Shown here piece after piece: positions 17,210-25,557 of a DNA stretch of 64,000 nt. The stretch spans positions 9,672,001 to 9,736,000 of the forward strand of contig NZ_CP080521.1 of NCBI RefSeq assembly GCF_019468565.1, read 5' to 3'. Origin of the DNA: Pseudonocardia sp. DSM 110487 (lineage in GTDB: Bacteria; Actinomycetota; Actinomycetes; Mycobacteriales; Pseudonocardiaceae). The notes beneath the pieces were generated by a model that saw only the letters and a program-made list of their open reading frames with translations, ran no database searches and was not told the DNA's origin. Within the stretch, counting starts at the first letter, position 1, and each line of letters starts with the position of its first letter. Made by a program: the position numbers and the translations under genes.

Positions 17210-18457
17210 TCACGCACCCCCTTCCGGCCCACGCACACCGTCGACGGGCCGCGCCGGGTGAGAGGGGGTGCGTCGGGGAGTGCCGGTCGAACGCGCCGAG
17301 GGCACCACCAGCACGGTGACGACCACGCCTGCCGCCGCGAGCAGGACGGCGCCGTTGGCCGCGACCGCGAGCCCCGCGGCCTGCGCGCCGACCGGGCCGA
17401 GCACGGCACCGGCGAGTGTCGCCGCGGCCTCGACGATCCCGAACACGGCTGCGACCCTGCCGAGCGCGGATCCCGGGACGATCCGCTGGATGATCGTCCG
17501 TGGCGCTCCGACCACCACCGATCCGGCCGTCCCGATGACAACCGCCGCGGCGACGGCCTGCGGCAGCCACGTTGCGTTGACGAGCATGGCGAACCCGACC
17601 GCCGTCCCGGCCTGTGCACTCGCGAGCAACCGCCGTGCCGGCATCCGGTCGACGAGCACCCGCAGCAGCGGAGCGCCTGCGAGGAACCCGACGCCGAGCG
17701 CGGACAGGACGGCGCCGACCGCCGTCTCCCCACCGAACCGCTGCACTCCGAGCGGAACGAGCAGGGCGCTGAGCGCCGCGTTGGCCATCAGGAACACCCC
17801 GGTCGCCGGCAGCAACGCCTCGACCACCCGGTACGAGCGCAGCACCGTCAGGCCGGCGCGGAACGAGGGCCGCGCACCGGCCGTTCCCGGTCGGCCGCGC
17901 GAGCGCGTGAGCGCGACGGCGATCGCCGAGACAACGTAGGTCGCCACGTCGATCCCGACGAGCGCCGGGAACCCGAGCACCACCAGCAATACGGCCCCGA
18001 GCGGCCCGCCGACCAACCGGACCGTGCCGGTCACGACGGCCAGTAGCGCGTTCGCGCTGCTCAGCATGCGTCCGGTGCCCACGACCGCCGGCACGTGGGC
18101 CTGCATCGCCGGCAGGAACACAACGGTGGCGACGCTCTCGACGAGCACCGCGACGTGCACGATCCACGGCGCCTGCTCCGCCATGAACATCAGCGCGACC
18201 GCACCGGCCCGCACCACGTCGGTCCCGATCAGCAGAACCCGCCGGTCCACCCGGTCGACCAGCACCCCCGCGACCGGGCCGAGCAGGAGGAACGGCAGGT
18301 ACTCGGCCGCGACGACGAGGCCGGTCGCCAGCAACGAACCGGTGGCGCCCAGCACGTGGGCCGGCGCGGCCACGACCAGGAGCCACGAACCGAGCCCGCT
18401 CACGAGGTTGGCGCCCCACAGCAGCCGGAAGTCCCGCACCGCCAACGCCTGGAACAT
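17210..18457 (-). CDS. MFS transporter (efflux type)
   Basis: A 415-residue major-facilitator protein with about 12 hydrophobic segments, of the MFS_3/enterobactin-exporter-like type. It begins MFQALAVRDFRLLWGANLVS, the usual N-terminus of this group, and has the loop 2-3 motif GVLVDRVDRRVLLIGTDVVR; the equivalent in the second half is RVLVDRMPARRLLASAQ. The C-terminal 35 residues are Pro/Arg-rich and presumably cytoplasmic. It converges on the giant ATPase gene (18-nt gap). It is divergent from the XRE regulator at 18542, which probably controls it. Substrate unknown. Confidence 0.9.
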   Translation of the reverse strand: MFQALAVRDFRLLWGANLVSGLGSWLLVVAAPAHVLGATGSLLATGLVVAAEYLPFLLLGPVAGVLVDRVDRRVLLIGTDVVRAGAVALMFMAEQAPWIVHVAVLVESVATVVFLPAMQAHVPAVVGTGRMLSSANALLAVVTGTVRLVGGPLGAVLLVVLGFPALVGIDVATYVVSAIAVALTRSRGRPGTAGARPSFRAGLTVLRSYRVVEALLPATGVFLMANAALSALLVPLGVQRFGGETAVGAVLSALGVGFLAGAPLLRVLVDRMPARRLLASAQAGTAVGFAMLVNATWLPQAVAAAVVIGTAGSVVVGAPRTIIQRIVPGSALGRVAAVFGIVEAAATLAGAVLGPVGAQAAGLAVAANGAVLLAAAGVVVTVLVVPSARSTGTPRRTPSHPARPVDGVRGPEGGA

Positions 18458-18470
18458 ATGTCTCCATAGA

Positions 18471-18502
18471 GTGTTCTGTCAGAATAACTCCTATGAGAAC
18501 AC
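18471..18502. promoter_or_regulatory. Inverted repeat between MFS and XRE genes
   Basis: GTGTTCT (18471-18477) and AGAACAC (18496-18502) are perfect inverted copies 18 nt apart in the only AT-rich stretch nearby, a plausible operator for the divergent XRE regulator. Confidence 0.4.
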
Positions 18503-18528
18503 ATCCCGGGTGAACACTTCCCGTGGGA

Positions 18529-18534
18529 TACAGT
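18529..18534 (+). promoter_or_regulatory. Predicted -10 (TACAGT) of the XRE gene
   Basis: TACAGT ends 7 nt before the ATG at 18542; no ribosome site is present, so a leaderless message is likely. Confidence 0.45.
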
Positions 18535-18541
18535 GCGCGCC

Positions 18542-18994
18542 ATGGAGACGCTCGGCCCTCGCCTCCGCGCGATCCGCGCCGCCGCCGGCCGCACGGTCGC
18601 GTCGGTCGCCGCGGACGCCGGGCTCTCGGTGCCCTACATCGCCAACCTGGAGAACGGGCGGGGCAACCCGACGCTCGCCGCGCTCGAGCGGCTGGCCGCC
18701 GCGCTCGGAACCGGGCTCACCGTCGAGCTGGGCACTTCCACGTCGCCCGCGCCGGCCGGGCCGCCCGCGTCGCTCGTCCGGGTAGCGCGCACAGCGCGGT
18801 TCCGCCGGCTCACCGCACAGCTCGCCGGGCCGGACCGCAGCCCGGCCGAGGTGGCGACGGCGCTGGTCGACCTCCTCGCCCGCGTCGGCCCGGCCGTCGG
18901 CGTCGAGCCCGCCGACGACGACTGGTGGCGCGTGCTCGACGCACTGCTGCTCGTGCGGCTGCACCCGACCGGCCGGATTGAGGACGGGAACTGA
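18542..18994 (+). CDS. XRE family transcriptional regulator
   Basis: A 150-residue regulator. Residues about 5-60 form a Cro/CI-type helix-turn-helix: LGPRLRAIRAAAGRTVASVA, then AGLSVPYIANLENGRGNPTL. The recognition helix is followed by LAALERLAAALGTGLTVEL. The remaining 85 residues are helical with no domain I recognise, possibly a ligand or dimerisation region. Start at ATG 18542 because the helix-turn-helix begins at once and a TACAGT hexamer lies 7 nt before it. It is divergent from the MFS exporter, a common repressor-exporter pair. Confidence 0.88.
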   Translation: METLGPRLRAIRAAAGRTVASVAADAGLSVPYIANLENGRGNPTLAALERLAAALGTGLTVELGTSTSPAPAGPPASLVRVARTARFRRLTAQLAGPDRSPAEVATALVDLLARVGPAVGVEPADDDWWRVLDALLLVRLHPTGRIEDGN

Positions 18995-19007
18995 CCGCTG
19001 CCGGCCA

Positions 19008-19013
19008 TAGCGT
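19008..19013 (+). promoter_or_regulatory. Predicted -10 (TAGCGT) of the epoxide hydrolase gene
   Basis: TAGCGT ends 7 nt before ATG 19021, again the leaderless spacing. Confidence 0.45.
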
Positions 19014-19020
19014 CGGTCCC

Positions 19021-20142
19021 ATGACCACAACCGAGACGGAGATCCGCCCGTTCACCCTCGACGTCCCCCAGGCCCAGCTGGACGACCTGCACGCCCGGCT
19101 GGCGAACACCCGCTGGCCGGACGAGCTGCCCGGCGTGGGGTGGAGCCGCGGCGTCCCGGTGGGGTACCTGAAGGAGCTGGCCGAGTACTGGCGCACCGGC
19201 TTCGACTGGCGGGCCCATGAAGCGGCGATCAACCGGTACCCGCAGCAGGTCGCGACGATCGACGGGCAGAACGTCCACTTCCTGCACGTCCGCTCGCCCC
19301 AGCCGGACGCCACCCCGCTGCTCCTGCTGCACGGCTGGCCCGGCTGCTTCGCCGACTTCCTCGACGTGATCGACCCCCTGTCCGAGACCTTCCACCTCGT
19401 CGTCCCGTCGCTGCCCGGGTTCGGGTTCTCGACACCGCTCGCGGGCCCCGGCATGAACGCGGCCCGGATGGGCGGTGTGCTGGCCGAACTGATGACCCAC
19501 CTCGGATACGAGCGGTTCGGGATCCAGGGGTACGACACGGGCGGCTGGGTGGGGCCCGCGATCGGCCGGCGGGTCCCGGACCGGGTGATCGGCATGCACC
19601 TGAACGCGCTGCTCACGTTCCCGGCCTGGGAGGACGGTGAGTTCGACGGGCTGACCGAGGTCGAGCAGCGCCGCTGGCAGGCGATGCAGAACTTCAACGA
19701 CGGCTACCTGCAGTGCAACTCGAAGCGCCCGCAGACCGTCGCCTACGGGCTGCACGACTCGCCGGTCGGCCAGCTCGCGTGGATCGTGGAGAAGTTCAAG
19801 GAGCTGACCGCCCCGGAAGGAGGCCTGCCAGAGGACAGCATTGCCCGCGACCGCATCCTCACCGACATCTCGATCTACTGGTTCTCCGGCACCGCGGGGT
19901 CGGCCGCCCAGATCTACTACGAGGAGATCAGCGCGGGCGGCGACTGGGCTTCCCGCGGGACCGTGCCGACCGCCGTGCTCGTCTCCTCCCGCGACGTGAC
20001 GATCCGCCGCTGGGCCGAGCGCGACCACGACGTCGTGCGCTGGACCGAGCTGGACCGCGGCGGGCACTTCCTCGCGATGGAGCAGCCGGAGCTGCTGGTC
20101 GCCGACGTCCGCGAGTTCTTCCGGGCCATGGGATGCGCCTGA
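19021..20142 (+). CDS. Epoxide hydrolase (EHN-type alpha/beta hydrolase)
   Basis: A 373-residue enzyme with the N-terminal epoxide-hydrolase domain (RPFTLDVPQAQLDDLHARL; NTRWPDELPGVGWSRGVP) and an alpha/beta-hydrolase core. Visible catalytic parts are the oxyanion motif LLLHGWPG, the nucleophilic Asp in GIQGYDTGGWVGP, the cap-domain tyrosines around ISIYWFSGTAGSAAQIYYEE and the final His in LDRGGHFLAMEQPE. It should open an epoxide to a diol through an ester intermediate. It starts leaderless and overlaps the next gene by 10 nt. Confidence 0.92.
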   Translation: MTTTETEIRPFTLDVPQAQLDDLHARLANTRWPDELPGVGWSRGVPVGYLKELAEYWRTGFDWRAHEAAINRYPQQVATIDGQNVHFLHVRSPQPDATPLLLLHGWPGCFADFLDVIDPLSETFHLVVPSLPGFGFSTPLAGPGMNAARMGGVLAELMTHLGYERFGIQGYDTGGWVGPAIGRRVPDRVIGMHLNALLTFPAWEDGEFDGLTEVEQRRWQAMQNFNDGYLQCNSKRPQTVAYGLHDSPVGQLAWIVEKFKELTAPEGGLPEDSIARDRILTDISIYWFSGTAGSAAQIYYEEISAGGDWASRGTVPTAVLVSSRDVTIRRWAERDHDVVRWTELDRGGHFLAMEQPELLVADVREFFRAMGCA

Positions 20143-21203
20143 CCGCACGAACCATCGGCCGCGCGACGCTCGCCCGCCAGCTGTTGCTGGACCGGGTCGA
20201 CCTCCCGGTCGTCGTGGCCACGAAGCGGCTGTTCGGCCTGAACGCGCAGGACCCGAACCTGCCGTACCTGGCGCTGTGGAGCCGCCTCCACCCGTTCGCG
20301 ATCGACGATCTCACCGCGGCCATCGAGGACGGCTCCCTGGTGCGGTCGACGCTCATGCGCGCCACCCAGCACGTGGTGTCGGCGGCCGACTTCCGGCTGG
20401 TCCGCCCGCTGCTCGCCCCGCTGCTGCGGCGCGTGCAGCGCAACACCTTCGGCCGGCGCACCGCTGGCGTCGACCTCGACGCGCTCGTCGCGGAGGCCTG
20501 CGGGCTGCTCGCGGACGGCCAGGTCCTGACTCGGCCCGAGCTCGGCAGGCGGCTCGCCCAGCGGTGGCCGCATGCCGATCCGACCGCGCTCGGCTGGAGC
20601 GTGCAGTACCTGCTGCCGCTCGTGCACCCGGCGCCGAGCGGCACCTGGAACGTGCGGGGCGCCACGCCGTTCGCCCTCGCCGACGTACCTGCGGACGAGT
20701 GCGTTGAGGAGCTGGTGTGGCGCTACCTGGCGGCATTCGGCCCGGCCTCGGTGTCGGATGCAAGGGCCTGGTCCGGGATCGGCGGGCTGCGCGAGGTGTT
20801 CGACCGGATGCGCCCCCGGCTGCGGACCTTCACCGACGAGTCCGGGCGGGAGCTGTTCGACCTGCCGGACGCGCCGCTCCCCTCGGCGGACCTGCCCGCC
20901 CCGGTTCGGTTGCTGCCGGAGTTCGACGCACCGCTGCTGGCCTTCGCCGACCGGACCCGGATCATGACCGACGAGGTCAGGCGGCAGGTCTGCGTCGGCT
21001 CCGGCGTCGCAGCCACGGTCCTCGTCGACGGCACCGTCGCGGCCACCTGGTCGATCGGCCGCGCGGCCGGCACTGCCGTGCTCACCGTGCAACCGCTGCG
21101 CCCGATCGCCCCGGCCGACCGCGCCGCCGTCGAGGCCGAGGCGGAGCGGCTACTCGCCTTCACCGACCCGGACTCACGCCCTGACGTGCGCATCCGCCGG
21201 TGA
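20133..21203 (+). CDS. Winged-helix DNA-binding (AlkZ/YcaQ-like) protein
   Basis: A 356-residue protein of the winged-helix family that includes the DNA glycosylases AlkZ and YcaQ. Recognisable parts are RQLLLDRVDLPVVVATKRLF with LNAQDPNLPYLALWSR near the N-terminus, the wing segment LVRSTLMRATQHVVSAADF and the later LPEFDAPLLAFADRTRIM. The glycosylase family uses a Gln-rich QxQ catalytic motif; here the N-terminal motif is LNAQDPN, so activity cannot be claimed. ATG 20133 overlaps the epoxide hydrolase stop by 10 nt and the two are probably co-translated. Confidence 0.8.
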   Translation: MRLTARTIGRATLARQLLLDRVDLPVVVATKRLFGLNAQDPNLPYLALWSRLHPFAIDDLTAAIEDGSLVRSTLMRATQHVVSAADFRLVRPLLAPLLRRVQRNTFGRRTAGVDLDALVAEACGLLADGQVLTRPELGRRLAQRWPHADPTALGWSVQYLLPLVHPAPSGTWNVRGATPFALADVPADECVEELVWRYLAAFGPASVSDARAWSGIGGLREVFDRMRPRLRTFTDESGRELFDLPDAPLPSADLPAPVRLLPEFDAPLLAFADRTRIMTDEVRRQVCVGSGVAATVLVDGTVAATWSIGRAAGTAVLTVQPLRPIAPADRAAVEAEAERLLAFTDPDSRPDVRIRR

Positions 21204-21323
21204 GCCCGCCCAGTCGCCCTGGCATGGCGTGGATCAGGCGGCGAGTGTCCTTCCGCCATCTTCACGCGGCCCCGACTTCCTGGGAGGGTCGACCGGCGAC
21301 CACTCATGAGCCCGGGGGGATGC

Positions 21324-22505
21324 ATGGTGAGCACGACGAGGAGCCCGAGCGAGCAGATCCTCGCGGAGGCCGATCGGCTCGCGAAGACGTTCGCCGAACG
21401 CGCTGCCGAGCACGACCGGGACGCCACGTTCCCGCACGACAACTACGCCGACCTCGCCGAGGCGGGCATCCTGCGGATGTCGGTTCCCGAGGAGCTGGGC
21501 GGGTTCGGCGGCGGGTTGCCCGAGGTCGTCGCGGTCCTGGAGCGCATCGCGGCCGGCGACGGCTCGACGGCGCTGTCGCTTGCCATGCACATCTCACCGC
21601 TCGGCCAGTGGGCGAGCGTGTGGCGGCGCACCGGGAACGAGCGGCTCGCCGACCTGCTCCAGCGGGCCGCGGAGGGCACCCTCGTGTGGGCGGCGCTCAC
21701 CGCGGAGCGCGGGATGGCCAACCGCATGACCGATGCCAACACGATCGCCCGGCGCACCGACGGCGGCTACCTGCTGACCGGGCGGAAGATCTTCGCCACG
21801 AACTCCGCGATCGCCACCGACTTCTCCACCACCGCGCGCGACCCAGACGCAGAGGGCGGCCCACGGCTGCTGCTGTGCGCGGTGTCCATGGACTCCCCCG
21901 GCATCCGCGTGCACCCGACGTGGGACACCCTCGGCATGCGCTCCACCCGCAGCGACGACCTGGAACTCGACAACGTGTTCGTCCCGGAGTCGGCGGTGGT
22001 CCACTCGCTGCCGATCGGCCACCTCGACCGCCGGGTCATGGAGACGGTGTGGGCGTGGGCGATGCCGGCGTTCGCCGGCGTCTACACCGGCGTCGCCTGC
22101 GGGGCACTGCGGTGGACCGTCGACCGGCTGACGTCAGCGGGCCGGACCACTGACCCTGTCGTCCAGGACGCCGTCGGCCACTGCCACATGCTGCTGGAGT
22201 CGTCGCGGGCGCTGATCCACCGGCACGTCGAGGAGGTCGTCTCGCGCGCGCTGCACGCCCTCGACGTGCAGGAGGCGATGGCGCGCTGCATCACGGTCAA
22301 GCACGTGGCGGCGCACAACGCCACCGAGATCCTGCAGCGGCTGGCCGAGGTGAACGGCGGCGCCGCGTTCGGCCGGGCCCTGCCCTTCGAGCGGATGTGG
22401 CGCGACGTCCAGGCCGGGCCGATCATGCCGATGGGCAGCATCGCGGCCCGCAAGTTCGTCGGGGCCACGGCGCTGGGCGTCGAGGTCGCGCCGGTGGCTC
22501 CCTAG
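21324..22505 (+). CDS. Acyl-CoA dehydrogenase family protein
   Basis: A 393-residue flavoprotein distinct from the one at 1.8-3.1 kb. It shows the N-terminal domain (ILRMSVPEELGGFGGGLPEV), TALSLAMHISPLG, the middle-domain segment LTAERGMANRMTDANTIARR, LTGRKIFATNSAIATDF and the C-terminal EILQRLAEVNGGAAFGRALP plus RMWRDVQAGPIMPMG. The layout resembles DszC/flavin monooxygenase-like members as well as true dehydrogenases. I use ATG 21324, which follows a GGGGGGA tract; ATG 21306 upstream is possible. The stop overlaps that of the convergent Uma2 gene in a shared CTAG. Confidence 0.85.
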   Translation: MVSTTRSPSEQILAEADRLAKTFAERAAEHDRDATFPHDNYADLAEAGILRMSVPEELGGFGGGLPEVVAVLERIAAGDGSTALSLAMHISPLGQWASVWRRTGNERLADLLQRAAEGTLVWAALTAERGMANRMTDANTIARRTDGGYLLTGRKIFATNSAIATDFSTTARDPDAEGGPRLLLCAVSMDSPGIRVHPTWDTLGMRSTRSDDLELDNVFVPESAVVHSLPIGHLDRRVMETVWAWAMPAFAGVYTGVACGALRWTVDRLTSAGRTTDPVVQDAVGHCHMLLESSRALIHRHVEEVVSRALHALDVQEAMARCITVKHVAAHNATEILQRLAEVNGGAAFGRALPFERMWRDVQAGPIMPMGSIAARKFVGATALGVEVAPVAP

Positions 22506-23080
22506 AGCAGGGCGTCGAGGTCGATCTCCGCGGGGAACGGATCCGACGTCGTGAACGTGCCGGTCACCGCTCCGCCGTCGGCGTAGCCGAACTCGCCTGC
22601 GAGGTGGCAGGCGAGAACCGACACCGGCGGCTCGATATCGACGATCCAGTAGTTCGGGATGCCGGCGTCGGCATATTCGGCACGCTTCTGCACGTGGTCG
22701 GTGCGCTTCGATCCGGGGGACAGGACTTCGACCACGACGAGCACCTCGGACGCGCGGATCACCCCCACCCTCTTGGCGGACCCGCAGCCGCGCGTCCCGC
22801 GGCAGCACGATCAGGTCGGGGCGGCGGACGGTGCCGGGGCGTCGGGAGGAGCGAGCTGCAGGTCGACGTCCATGCACTGGATGACCTCGAGCCCGCGCGG
22901 CAGCTGGGACCGCAGCTGCACGGCCATCTCGAACAGGGCGTAGTTGTGATCCGGCACCGGGGTCGGGGACATCAGCAACCGCCCTTCGACCAGCTCCGAG
23001 TAGCCGGGCTCGATCTCCCCGATCTCGAGGTACTCGGCCACGGTCAGCAGGTGCAGCGGGGCGACCGGTTGAATCGTCAT
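22502..23080 (-). pseudogene. Uma2 (DUF820) family nuclease-fold gene with two frameshifts
   Basis: Three reading frames must be joined to make one Uma2 protein of about 192 residues. Part 1 starts at ATG 23080 after GAGGAGGG: LTVAEYLEIGEIEPGYSELV to MDVDLQLAPPDAP. Part 2 lies in another frame: TVRRPDLIVLPRDARLRV. Part 3 is in a third: GVIRASEVLVVVEVLSPGS then RAEYADAGIPNYWIVDIEPP. The first break needs one extra base at the G4 run 22836-22839; the second needs one base fewer at the C5 run 22762-22766. The two cancel. The family has a PD-(D/E)XK-like fold. Two homopolymer errors in the assembly are as likely as true decay; if so, the gene is intact. Confidence 0.75.
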
Positions 23081-23161
23081 GGCGCCCTCCTCCCGTCGGC
23101 CGTCAGTCTGGCAGGTGAATGCTGGAAGATCGCGGGCGCCGCGCCAGCCGCAGCACGTGGC

Positions 23162-23167
23162 TACCGT
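23162..23167 (+). promoter_or_regulatory. Predicted -10 (TACCGT) of the hydrolase gene
   Basis: TACCGT ends 6 nt before ATG 23174 and no ribosome site is present. Confidence 0.45.
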
Positions 23168-23173
23168 GGCCGC

Positions 23174-23950
23174 ATGGATCACCTCACCGTCGACGGAATC
23201 CATGTCGAGATCGACGGCGCCGGGCCACCTGTCGTACTGACCCACGACGCGCTGACCCACAGCGAGGCGTGGGACGCCCAGGTACCGGCGTGGTCCACGG
23301 ACCACCGCGTCGCCAGCTGGGATCGGCGCGGCTACGGGCACTCGCCCCGGCCCACCACGCAGTACTCGAGCATCGACGACCTCGCGGCCGTCGTGCGCGC
23401 GGTGTCCGACGGACCCGCCGCGCTGGTCGGGTGCTCGTTCGGCTCGCTGATCACGCTGCACTGCGCGCTCCAGCACGCCGAGCTGGTCTCGAAGCTGGTG
23501 CTGGTCGGGCCGATCCTGTCCGGCCTGCCGCTCAGCGAGCACTTCCTCACCCGCGGCGGACGCAGCGTCCCCGCTCCCGACGCCCCTGATGCCGAGCACA
23601 TCGAGTACTGGAGCGCCGTCGACCCGTGGTTCGTGGCGCCGAGCAGCCCCGCTGCCCGTGAGCGGCTGCGGGCGCTGCTCACCGCCAACCCGCAGAACCT
23701 GCGACCGCCGCTGGAGCTGGAGCGCAGGCCGGAGACACCCGCCACGGCGCAGCTCGGGGAGATCCGGGTACCGACGCTGATCGTGGTCGGCGAGTTAGAC
23801 ATCCCCGATGTGCACGCCGCCGCCGGGGCGCTCGAGGTCGGCATACCCGGCGCCACCAGGGTCGTCGTGACGGGCAGCGGGCACCTGCCCCACCTGGAGG
23901 TGCCCGAGGCGTTCACCGGGGTCGTGCACGAGTTCCTCGCGAAGGACTGA
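23174..23950 (+). CDS. Alpha/beta hydrolase
   Basis: A 258-residue alpha/beta-hydrolase. The nucleophile elbow is ALVGCSFGSLITLH, the strand-6 acid is in LIVVGELDIPDVHA and the catalytic His in TGSGHLPHLEVPEAF. The oxyanion region reads VVLTHDALTHSEAWDAQ rather than HGxx, as in some esterase and haloperoxidase relatives. Start at ATG 23174, 6 nt after a TACCGT hexamer. It is followed after 9 nt by the phosphatase-fold gene and probably co-transcribed with it. Substrate unknown. Confidence 0.88.
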   Translation: MDHLTVDGIHVEIDGAGPPVVLTHDALTHSEAWDAQVPAWSTDHRVASWDRRGYGHSPRPTTQYSSIDDLAAVVRAVSDGPAALVGCSFGSLITLHCALQHAELVSKLVLVGPILSGLPLSEHFLTRGGRSVPAPDAPDAEHIEYWSAVDPWFVAPSSPAARERLRALLTANPQNLRPPLELERRPETPATAQLGEIRVPTLIVVGELDIPDVHAAAGALEVGIPGATRVVVTGSGHLPHLEVPEAFTGVVHEFLAKD

Positions 23951-23959
23951 CGTGCCGAG

Positions 23960-24766
23960 ATGCGTGTCCTCACCCTCAACGTCCTCGCACCCACCTACCA
24001 CGGCTGGGAACGTCGCCGCGAAGCGATCGTGGCCGGGGTCCGCGCCCTCGCTCCCGACGTCGTCGCTCTCCAGGAGGTCGTGGACGTCCCCGACCTGCTG
24101 GGGTCCGGCTGGCACGAGGTGTGGCACTCCCGCCGGGGCGACGGCGACGACGGGGCCGCGCTCGCCAGCCGCTGGCCGATCGGCGAGGTGCACGAGATCG
24201 ACGGCCGCGTGACGCCCCGTGCCCGCGACCTCCCGTGGTCCGGCACGGTGGTCGCGGAGGTGCTCGCGCCGGAGCCCTTCCTCGCGGTGCACCACAAGCC
24301 GCTCTACCGGCTCGACGGCGAGCGGGAACGGGAGCTGCAAGCCGTCGCCGCGGCGCGGCTCGTCGAGGCGGTGGCCCCCGACCCGGACCGGCACGTGGTG
24401 CTGCTCGGCGACTTCGACGCCCGCCCCGACTCGGCGAGCATGCGGTTCTGGACCGGGCGCCAGTCCCTCGACGGCATAAGCGTCTGCTATCACGACGCGT
24501 GGGAGACCGTGCACGGCGACGACCCCGGCCACACGTTCACGCCGGATAACCCGCTGGTGCGGGCGGGCGGGTTCCACCTCGTACGTGGGCGGCGGATCGA
24601 CTACGTGCTGGTGCGCGGCCGCCCGCAGGGTCCGACGCTGCGGGTGGTTTCCTGCGAGCGGGCGCTCGTCGAGCCGGTCGACGGTGTGCAGGCGAGCGAC
24701 CACTACGGCGTGATCGCGGAGCTGGTGGTGCCCGAGCGGCCACCGGGGACACAGGGTTCCCTGTGA
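23960..24766 (+). CDS. Endonuclease/exonuclease/phosphatase (EEP) family protein
   Basis: A 268-residue member of the EEP superfamily of metal-dependent phosphodiesterases. Seen in order: LTLNVLAPTYHG with the Asn of the first motif, VVALQEVVDVPDL with the metal-binding Glu, WSGTVVAEVL, HVVLLGDFDARPDSA (GDFN-like Asp pair), RRIDYVLVRG and ASDHYGVIAEL with the catalytic Asp-His. All core residues are present, so it should be active, but the substrate (nucleic acid, phospholipid or sugar phosphate) cannot be told. The GTG of the next gene overlaps its stop. Confidence 0.88.
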   Translation: MRVLTLNVLAPTYHGWERRREAIVAGVRALAPDVVALQEVVDVPDLLGSGWHEVWHSRRGDGDDGAALASRWPIGEVHEIDGRVTPRARDLPWSGTVVAEVLAPEPFLAVHHKPLYRLDGERERELQAVAAARLVEAVAPDPDRHVVLLGDFDARPDSASMRFWTGRQSLDGISVCYHDAWETVHGDDPGHTFTPDNPLVRAGGFHLVRGRRIDYVLVRGRPQGPTLRVVSCERALVEPVDGVQASDHYGVIAELVVPERPPGTQGSL

Positions 24767-25158
24767 GGCCGGAGGACGAGGTGCTCGCCGCGGCGGCCGC
24801 GCGCGCCGACGCACTCGCCCGCGGCGACGCCGACGCACTCCGCGCCCGACTGCACCCGCTGTTCGGCTGGACCTCCCACCGCGGTGACACGTTCGACCGC
24901 GAGGCGTACGTCCGCCGCAACACAGAGGGCGACGTGCGCTGGCACGGCCAGACGCTCGAGGACGTCCGGGTGGTGGTCGTCGGCGACACGGCGGTGCTCC
25001 GGTGCACGGCGGTCGATCGCATCGAGGCCGACGGCCCGCAGATCTTCCGCATGCCCATGACCCAGACCTGGACCCACTCCGCCGAGGGCTGGCTCTGCCT
25101 CGCGGGCCACGCCGGTCCGCGCGTACGACCGGCGCGCTCCGGGTACGCCGGCATGTGA
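24763..25158 (+). CDS. SnoaL/NTF2-like (DUF4440-type) protein
   Basis: A 131-residue cone-fold protein. It opens with a helix typical of the group (EDEVLAAAAARADALARGDA, then LRARLHPLFGWTSHRGDTFD) and continues with beta strands VVVVGDTAVLRCTAVD and TQTWTHSAEGWLCLAGHAGP. Such proteins bind small molecules or act as isomerases; no specific role is visible. GTG 24763 overlaps the EEP gene stop (GTGA), and its own stop overlaps the next GTG in the same way. Confidence 0.75.
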   Translation: MRPEDEVLAAAAARADALARGDADALRARLHPLFGWTSHRGDTFDREAYVRRNTEGDVRWHGQTLEDVRVVVVGDTAVLRCTAVDRIEADGPQIFRMPMTQTWTHSAEGWLCLAGHAGPRVRPARSGYAGM

Positions 25159-25469
25159 TCACCTGTCATGTCCGCTACGAGGTCGAACCCGACCGGATCG
25201 CGGCGTTCGAGGCGTTCGCCACCCGGTGGATGGAGCTCGTCGAGCGCCACGGCGGCGTCCACCACGGCTACTTCCTGCCCGCCGAAGGCGCCAGCGACAT
25301 CGCCTACGCCCTGTTCAGCTTCCCCAGCCTCGCCGACTACGAGCGGTACCGCGGTCGCTTCGGCGTGGACCCGGAGTTCGTCGAGGCCGACCGGATCCGC
25401 GACGACTCCCGGTGCGTCCGCCGCTACGAACGCACGTTCCTGCGGCCGCTGCTGCCGTCGGCCCGCTGA
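25155..25469 (+). CDS. NIPSNAP family protein
   Basis: A 104-residue protein with one NIPSNAP (ferredoxin-like) domain: ITCHVRYEVEPDRIAAFEAF, then MELVERHGGVHHGYFLPAEG, YALFSFPSLADYERYRGRF and ECxRRYERTFLRP-like end. The family's molecular function is not established; many are small stress or catabolism-linked dimers. The GTG start overlaps the previous stop by GTGA. It ends a four-gene run (hydrolase, EEP, SnoaL-like, NIPSNAP) made of coupled genes. Confidence 0.82.
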   Translation: MITCHVRYEVEPDRIAAFEAFATRWMELVERHGGVHHGYFLPAEGASDIAYALFSFPSLADYERYRGRFGVDPEFVEADRIRDDSRCVRRYERTFLRPLLPSAR

Positions 25470-25557
25470 ACGCGGCGGATCGGCGCGATGGTCGGAACGG
25501 GATCCGGCTTCTCCTCGACGATCGGGTGCGAGGTGAGACGGCGCGGCCGCGGCGAAC

